A stretch of 64,000 nt of DNA from CAIRTM01 sp963723235 (GTDB lineage Bacteria > Desulfobacterota > WTBG01 > CAIYCZ01 > CAIRTM01). The position numbers and the translations under genes were made by a program. The notes beneath the pieces are model-generated. The model saw only the letters and a list, made by a program, of their open reading frames with translations, was not told where the DNA came from and ran no database searches. Positions 59,019 to 64,000 of this stretch are shown here, one piece after another; within the stretch, counting starts at the first letter, position 1, and every line of letters starts with the position of its first letter. The stretch spans positions 124,001 to 188,000 of the forward strand of contig CAVRPV010000019.1 in the NCBI GenBank assembly GCA_963723235.1, given 5' to 3'.

Positions 59019-59594
59019 ATGACGACGCTGAAAGGAACCAAGACCGAACAGAACCTGCTGGCAGCTTTTGCGGGCGAGTCTCAGGCTCGCAACCGTTATT
59101 CCTTTGCTGCAAGCGTTGCTCGCAAAGAGGGTTTTGAGCAGATCAGCAGCCTTTTTCTGGAAACTGCGGATGAAGAGAAACAACATGCCAAAATTTTTTT
59201 CAAACACCTTCAGGGAGGCGAAGTGACGATCACCGCAGGCTACCCGGCGGGCGTGGACGGCGACACCCTGGCCCAACTGAGAGCGGCTGCGGCGGGTGAA
59301 CGACACGAATGGACGACTCTCTACAGGGGCTTTGCTGAAAACGCCGTTGAGGAAGGTTTGCGAGATGTAGCAGAGACGTTCAGGCAGGTCGCCGCCGTCG
59401 AAGAATGGCACGAAAGACGTTACATTAAGCTGGCAGAGGCTTTGCAGAACAAAAGCTTCTTCAAAAAGCCACACAAAGTCCTTTGGAAATGCAGGGAATG
59501 CGGTCGTGTGCTCGAGGCTTTCGAAGCACCTGTGAAGTGCCCGACCTGTGCACACCCACAAGCTTTTTTTGAACTCTATGCTGAGAATTACTGA
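59019..59594 (+). CDS. Rubrerythrin
   Basis: Rubrerythrin reduces hydrogen peroxide with a non-haem di-iron site and a rubredoxin-like Fe(SCys)4 site. The 191-residue product has KTEQNLLAAFAGESQARNRY, the di-iron ligands in EIADEEKQHAK-type (TADEEKQHAKIFF), AENAVEEGLRDVAETF and VEEWHERRY, then the rubredoxin-like C-terminus CRECGRV...CPTCAHPQAFF. GGAGAAAAGGAG precedes the start. Intact. Confidence 0.93.
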   Translation: MTTLKGTKTEQNLLAAFAGESQARNRYSFAASVARKEGFEQISSLFLETADEEKQHAKIFFKHLQGGEVTITAGYPAGVDGDTLAQLRAAAAGERHEWTTLYRGFAENAVEEGLRDVAETFRQVAAVEEWHERRYIKLAEALQNKSFFKKPHKVLWKCRECGRVLEAFEAPVKCPTCAHPQAFFELYAENY

Positions 59595-60338
59595 TACGGC
59601 CGAGACTGGAGGCCGTTGTGCAGAAACTTCTGCAAAGAGCACGAACAGGGCACAGACAAAATATGCAGAACCGATGGGGTTTAAAACCTTACAACCTCAA
59701 TAAAGTCATTTCGAAGAAGCGCCCGTCCTCCGCAGTAGTTTGCTACGGAGGATGGACAGCGACTGAGAAATCTGAAAGGCTTATTCTGTGTTGTCATGCC
59801 GGACTCCGATCCGGCATCCATTTTATATTGGAGGGCCGGGTCCACACGTCCGGGGTTTGAACCTTGAACTTTGAACATCTTTTTTATGACTTTGGACCTT
59901 GGACTTTGGACCTCTTCTGCCGCGTCCTGTCAGCAGCCTGCATCCTAAGCCCCAAAATAGCCGATTTAAAAAATTTTATTTATTATATTGGGAGGTTACC
60001 TCAAAAAAACGTGGTCCGACCCCCACTCCTTCCGACTCCTTGTTAACATGGATAATCTGAAATTCAAATCGTTGCAGGCCGTTTTTCTCTGCAACCTATT
60101 GATATTAGAATCGTTTTACCATTTTTTTAACAAAACGTTGGGACACTGCTGGGTCATAATAAAAAAAATGCTCTAAACCTTGAAATCCGGGTTTTTATAT
60201 CCTAAATAGTACTCTCTACTGGCTCAGCATAATTGCTGTAAGAAAGGAGGCGATTTAACAATTTTGTTGAAGAGCCAGCATGCAAGAGAAACATCAGCGA
60301 AGCATAACTCAATGCAATTAATGCGAGGAGATTTTTTT
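59595..60338 (+). other. Long gap with repeated words, no gene
   Basis: The gap holds a REP-like palindrome (TGCCGGACTCCGATCCGGCA, about 59800-59819), low-complexity repeated words (TTGAACCTTGAACTTTGAAC and TTTGGACCTTGGACTTTGGA near 59857-59912) and AT-rich sequence before the fasciclin gene. No coding region I can support. AAGGAGG at 60244 has no gene attached. Confidence 0.5.
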
Positions 60339-60830
60339 ATGAAAAAACTACGATATATAATCATGGCAATTCTATGTATCTGTGTATTCGGCACGAACGG
60401 GTGGGCAACGGACTATGCTAAAAAGGACATCGTCGATACCGCTGTTGCGGCGGGATCATTTAAGACCTTGGCCACAGCACTTACCGCGGCGGGCCTCATT
60501 GAAACATTGAAGGCTAAGGGCCCATTCACGGTCTTTGCACCCACTGATGAAGCGTTTGCAAAATTGCCGCCGGGTACCCTTGCAGACTTACTCAAACCGG
60601 AAAACAAGGAAAAATTGAAGAGTATTCTTACCTACCATGTTGTTGCGGGGGAAGTAACAGCAGCTGATGTAATAAAATTACAGTCGGCAAAGACAGTAAA
60701 CGGGCAGGCATTGAAAATTACGGTCAAGGACGGAACCGTTATGGTTGACAATGCGAAGGTAACCAAAACGGACATTATGTGCAGTAACGGTGTTATACAT
60801 GTTATTGATGCGGTATTACTGCCAAAGTAA
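60339..60830 (+). CDS. Exported fasciclin-domain protein
   Basis: A 163-residue protein with signal peptide (LRYIIMAILCICVFGTNGWA) and one complete FAS1 domain: TVFAPTDEAFAKLP (H1 box), SILTYHVVAGEVTAADV and SNGVIHVIDAVLLPK (H2-like box). FAS1 domains mediate adhesion or carbohydrate/matrix binding. ATG 60339 follows GCGAGGAG. It stands alone; its composition is more AT-rich than its neighbours. Confidence 0.88.
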   Translation: MKKLRYIIMAILCICVFGTNGWATDYAKKDIVDTAVAAGSFKTLATALTAAGLIETLKAKGPFTVFAPTDEAFAKLPPGTLADLLKPENKEKLKSILTYHVVAGEVTAADVIKLQSAKTVNGQALKITVKDGTVMVDNAKVTKTDIMCSNGVIHVIDAVLLPK

Positions 60831-60928
60831 CGATATGCGCAAAACTCGGTTATTCAAACTTCACTTCTAATGAGTCTCGTGGAAAAGTTCGCTGCACGTA
60901 AGGACCTAACAAGGAACTGCAATCCAGA

Positions 60929-60950
60929 CCGCCGGACCAAAATCCGGCGG
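60929..60950 (+). terminator. Probable terminator after fasciclin gene
   Basis: CCGCCGGA and TCCGGCGG form an 8-bp stem with a 6-nt loop, followed by CCTCTTGTTTCTTG. The rest of the 60831-61269 gap holds no recognised feature. Confidence 0.5.
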
Positions 60951-61269
60951 CCTCTTGTTTCTTGATTGCTCACCAGTGATATGAGAACATCTATCCCGAT
61001 TACCCCTTTGAAGCCTATATTTTGATTTAAGAGATGTAGGCTTACCGTGAGAGTTGCGCGCAAAAACAGCCCTGTCAATTGACATACCAGCTCATATCAG
61101 CGCGCGACGCCGCCGCACAATTTTTAATCACACCGTTTTTTGTTGCCCGGCCATCCCTCGCCCGCAGCGTGCGCCGACATTACTCTTGACACACAACCGC
61201 CCCTGTCTTATAGTTTGCCCATCTCAAAGCAGGTTCCTGTACAACGTACTCATTGAACCCTGATCCCAG

Positions 61270-62967
61270 ATGCCTGAATCCAGCAATTTTTTTGTCGAAT
61301 TTCTCCGGTTGACCAGGCAGTTCTGGTGCTCGGATAAAAAGGTGAAAATCCGGGGCACGGTCATCCTTCTGGCTGTCCTGACAGTGTTTCAAATGGTCAT
61401 GGCCGTGCTGTTTACGCAGTGGAGCGCGGACCTGTTCAACGCCCTGGAGCAGCACTCCATGCGCGGCCTCATGACCCAGATCGGCATGATAGCGATCCTC
61501 TTCGCCGTCAACGTGGTCCTGACCGGATCGCACCTGGCTATCAAACGCAATCTGCAGATTCGTTGGCGCGACTGGTTGACGGAGCATGTCTTCTCCCGCT
61601 GGATGACGTCCGGCCGCCACTATCTGATCACGCATCTGCCGGGCGAACACGACAACCCGGACGGCCGCATCGCCGAGGATTGCCGTGTCGCCGCCGAGTC
61701 GGCGGTCATCATGGGCCACTCGCTGTTCTACTCCATTTTGCTGCTGATCGGCTTCACGCAGGTGCTGTGGTCACGCTCGGGCGTGGTGACGCTCGACCTG
61801 GGATTTGCACAGGTCCCCGTCTACGGGCATCTGATCTGGATCGCGATCATCTACGCGGCTCTGGCCTCATGGCTCGGCTGGCGGGTGAGCCAGCCCCTGA
61901 CCGGCGCCACCAATGCCCGGCAGTCCGCGGAGGCGAATTTTCGCGCCAGCCTGCTGGAGGCGCAGGAAAACAGCCAGGCCATCGCGCTGATCCATGCCGA
62001 GAGCTGTGAGCGGCAGCAGTTTCACGGGTTGTTCCGCAAGCTCCGGGTGGCATGGAACGCGCAAACCGCGGCATGGCGCAATATCGTGATGTTCAGCGAA
62101 GGCTATGGCGTGCTGAACATGGCCTTTCCGCTGCTGATTTCCGCCCCCCGCTACATCCTGGGGAAAATCACCCTGGGCGCACTGATGCAATCGGCCCAGG
62201 CCTTCCAGCAGATGGTCTCGGCCCTTTCCTGGCCGGTCAGCAACCTGGGGGGGATCGCCGAGTGGCGGGCCTCGGTGGAACGCGTTTTGAGTCTTCTGAA
62301 GGTGCTGGATAATCTGGACGAGGAACTTGCCAAGCCGGACCATTGGATACAGGTGAAGAGGGGCGAGCGGCCGGTATTGGCCTTCCGCGATCTCAGTATC
62401 GTCAGGTACGGCGGGACGGTCGTGGCCCAAAATATTACCATGGAGATCAACAAGGGCGAACATGTACTGATCACCGGCAACACCTTCACCGGGGCAAAGT
62501 TGTTCCGCGCCATCGCCGGAATACGGCCCTGGGGCAGCGGCGTCATCGAACTGCCCGGCCAGGGCCGCCTCTTCTTCATGCCGCCCCGGCCGCATCTGCC
62601 CACCGGCACGCTGCACGACGCCATCTGCTACCCGTCCTACCCCTCCTGCCGCCGGGTCTTCACCCGGGACAGCGTCGAGCAGGCCCTGCGTCTGGCGGGC
62701 CTTGAAAACCTGATCGATCAGCTCGACCAGAGGGACACTTGGGCCAAAACCCTGGCGCGGGCGGAGCAGCAGCGACTGGGCATGGCGCGCCTGCTGCTCA
62801 ACCGGCCCCAGTGGATATTCCTGCAGGAGTCCTTCGACTCCCTGGATCAGCATGACGAGGAACACATGCTGCGCCTGATCTGTGAACAGCTGCCCGATGC
62901 CACGCTGCTCGCGATTTCCCATATGGCCAACTGCGCGTCTTTCTTCTCGCGCCGCTTGGAGCTGTAG
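61270..62967 (+). CDS. YddA/SbmA-type ABC exporter-like protein with degenerate ATPase motifs
   Basis: An intact 565-residue protein: membrane domain with six helices (TVILLAVLTVFQMVMAVLF, MIAILFAVNVVLTGSHLAI, SLFYSILLLIGFTQVLW) carrying the family motif RWRDWLTEHVFSRWM, EDCRVAAESAVIM, ENSQAIALIHAE, then an ATPase domain. Walker A is GNTFTGAKLF where GxxGxGKST is expected, signature is LARAEQQRLGMARLL, and Walker B is WIFLQESFDSLD (catalytic Asp replaced by Gln). The full set of changes suggests weak or no ATP hydrolysis. High GC and no frameshifts, unlike most of the window. Function unknown. Confidence 0.75.
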   Translation: MPESSNFFVEFLRLTRQFWCSDKKVKIRGTVILLAVLTVFQMVMAVLFTQWSADLFNALEQHSMRGLMTQIGMIAILFAVNVVLTGSHLAIKRNLQIRWRDWLTEHVFSRWMTSGRHYLITHLPGEHDNPDGRIAEDCRVAAESAVIMGHSLFYSILLLIGFTQVLWSRSGVVTLDLGFAQVPVYGHLIWIAIIYAALASWLGWRVSQPLTGATNARQSAEANFRASLLEAQENSQAIALIHAESCERQQFHGLFRKLRVAWNAQTAAWRNIVMFSEGYGVLNMAFPLLISAPRYILGKITLGALMQSAQAFQQMVSALSWPVSNLGGIAEWRASVERVLSLLKVLDNLDEELAKPDHWIQVKRGERPVLAFRDLSIVRYGGTVVAQNITMEINKGEHVLITGNTFTGAKLFRAIAGIRPWGSGVIELPGQGRLFFMPPRPHLPTGTLHDAICYPSYPSCRRVFTRDSVEQALRLAGLENLIDQLDQRDTWAKTLARAEQQRLGMARLLLNRPQWIFLQESFDSLDQHDEEHMLRLICEQLPDATLLAISHMANCASFFSRRLEL

Positions 62968-63048
62968 AACTTTCATAGAAGGTTGTTGAAAAATAGTGGG
63001 GCTTCTAAAATTTTGAGGAGGTTCTGTGACTGCCATGCCGCGGCATGA

Positions 63049-63145
63049 AGCGATTTCCCCCTTTAAAAAGGACTTTCTCTCTCCCCCAGGGGGTAGGGGG
63101 GATTTATTCTTCCGGCAAATCCCCCATGCCAAAGGGGGCTTAAAA
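63049..63145. repeat. GC-rich palindromic intergenic repeat
   Basis: CCCCCTTTAAAAAGG, CCCCCAGGGGGTAGGGGGG and CCCCCATGCCAAAGGGGG form nested hairpins before the glucanase gene. A short end like the 'CTGTTGAAAAA' repeat lies at 62984-62996. Repeats of this look are common between genes in such genomes. Confidence 0.4.
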
Positions 63146-63180
63146 GTACCCTGGACGGGCACACGGTAACAAAGGAGTCC

Positions 63181-64000
63181 ATGGTTAGAAGGTTCAGCAA
63201 CGGCAGCAACCTGCGCGGCGTCAATCTCGGCGGCTGGCTGGTGCTGGAAAAATGGATCACCCCCAGCCTGTTCGAGGGGCTGCAGGCCGCAGACGAGACC
63301 ACCTACTGCGTCGAGCTGGGCGAGGCCGAGGCAACCAGGCGCCTGCACCATCACTGGAACACCTTTATCATTCGCGACGATTTTGCCTGGCTGCAGCGTG
63401 TGGGCATCAATGCCGTGCGCCTGCCGATCGGTCACTGGCTGTTCGGCAAAAACTATCCCTATCACGCAAGCTATAAAGAGGCGCGCTATCCTTTCGTGCA
63501 GGGCGGGATCGAGATCGTCGACAAGGTTTTCCAGTGGGCCGCGGAGTTCGGCCTGCGGGTGGTCCTGGACCTGCATGCCGCGCCCGGCTGCCAGAACGGC
63601 TTTGACAACGGCGGTATCCTGGGCGTGTGCGAGTGGCACACGAAAGATGAGTACATTCAGCACTCACTTGATGTGCTGGAGCTGATGGCCGAGCGCTACA
63701 ACGATCACCCGGCGCTGAAGCGGTATTCAGGCCATCAACGAGCCGGGCTGGGATCTGCCCACCGATGTGCTCAAGCGCTACACTTTGGATGCCTATCAGC
63801 GCATTCGCCGCCATTGTGCGCCCGAGCGCGTGACGTTTGTATTCCACGATGGTTTCCGCAGCTTCCGGGAGTATGCAGGTTTTCTGCAGGAGCCGGAGTT
63901 TCGCAACGTGGCCATCGATATTCACCGCTATCAATGCTTTGATCCAAACGACATCAAGATGGACATTTTCAGCCACATCCGCAAGAGCGCCGTTGACTTG
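63181..64000 (+). CDS. GH5 exo-beta-1,3-glucanase-like glycoside hydrolase (partial, one frameshift)
   Basis: The N-terminus RGVNLGGWLVLEKWITPSLF is the yeast-Exg1-like start of GH5 exo-1,3-beta-glucanases. Then GINAVRLPIGHWLF, LRVVLDLHAAPGCQNGFDNG, and after a frameshift near 63720 the acid/base motif AINEPGWDL (Glu in NEP). The nucleophile Glu lies beyond the right edge. No signal peptide at the N-terminus. It probably hydrolyses beta-1,3-glucan or related glycans. High GC, and a fungal-like family, hint at transfer. The gene runs off the window. Confidence 0.82.

Noticed and set aside
61867..63663. Long minus-strand open frame of about 598 codons
   Set aside because: It runs antisense to the ABC protein and the GH5 gene in GC-rich DNA, has no domain-like pattern, and crosses an intergenic repeat. 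It is a shadow of the plus-strand genes.

Overview
The window reads as a chromosome segment of an anaerobic Gram-negative bacterium, most likely a Desulfobacterota (former Deltaproteobacteria) relative. The indications are outer-membrane porins, a two-subunit glycyl-tRNA synthetase, pyruvate phosphate dikinase, a tungsten-type aldehyde:ferredoxin oxidoreductase, a TupABC tungstate transporter, rubrerythrin, secreted flavodoxins and a dispersed 100-140 bp palindromic repeat. No rRNA, tRNA, CRISPR array or phage module was seen. Many conserved genes (glyS, ppdK, groEL, tupABC, the sigma-54 regulator) are split by single-base frameshifts while protein similarity continues across the breaks. I treat these as probable sequence errors and annotate whole genes across them.

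Layout. 1-2667: secreted beta-propeller/FG-GAP protein running off the left edge. 2971-6928: two-component pair (hybrid-free histidine kinase, sigma-54 response regulator) and an FAD oxidoreductase. 7216-9671: receiver protein, CheC phosphatase and aminotransferase operon. 9790-23059: molybdenum/tungsten homeostasis region with two paralogous porins, a cytochrome-like surface protein, an OprP-like porin behind a structured leader, an HTH-PBP regulator, a molybdenum-storage-type protein and tupABC. 23272-27977: phoU-pstSCAB1B2. 28028-30798: hydrolase, flavin reductase, recO. 31001-36856: glyQ, glyS, ppdK. 37075-49463: redox and tetrapyrrole island. 49725-54093: Smr protein, TPR protein, small protein, chemoreceptor. 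54379-57401: grpE, groES, groEL. 57572-60830: ferritin-like protein, DUF523-like protein, rubrerythrin, fasciclin protein. 61270-64000: GC-rich ABC transporter and GH5 glucanase cut by the right edge.

Two regions stand out. First, three minus-strand promoters, in front of the second porin, the OprP-like porin and tupA, share the same arrangement: two direct repeats of GTWAYTWTTGGT about 20 bp apart placed 8-9 bp upstream of a TTGACN -35 box. The HTH-PBP regulator between them is the obvious candidate binder, which would make an oxyanion-uptake regulon containing outer-membrane porins as well as the ABC transporter. Second, a run of minus-strand genes holds a BciB-type vinyl reductase, a BchF-type vinyl hydratase, a membrane-anchored ferrochelatase-like protein, three exported flavodoxins, a porin, and a translationally coupled AOR plus ferredoxin-like membrane protein under a MarR regulator. 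No other photosynthesis genes are present, so this may be an anaerobic tetrapyrrole-modifying or tetrapyrrole-processing system. A third notable point is the pair of PstB ATPases with complementary motif losses, predicting an asymmetric heterodimer.
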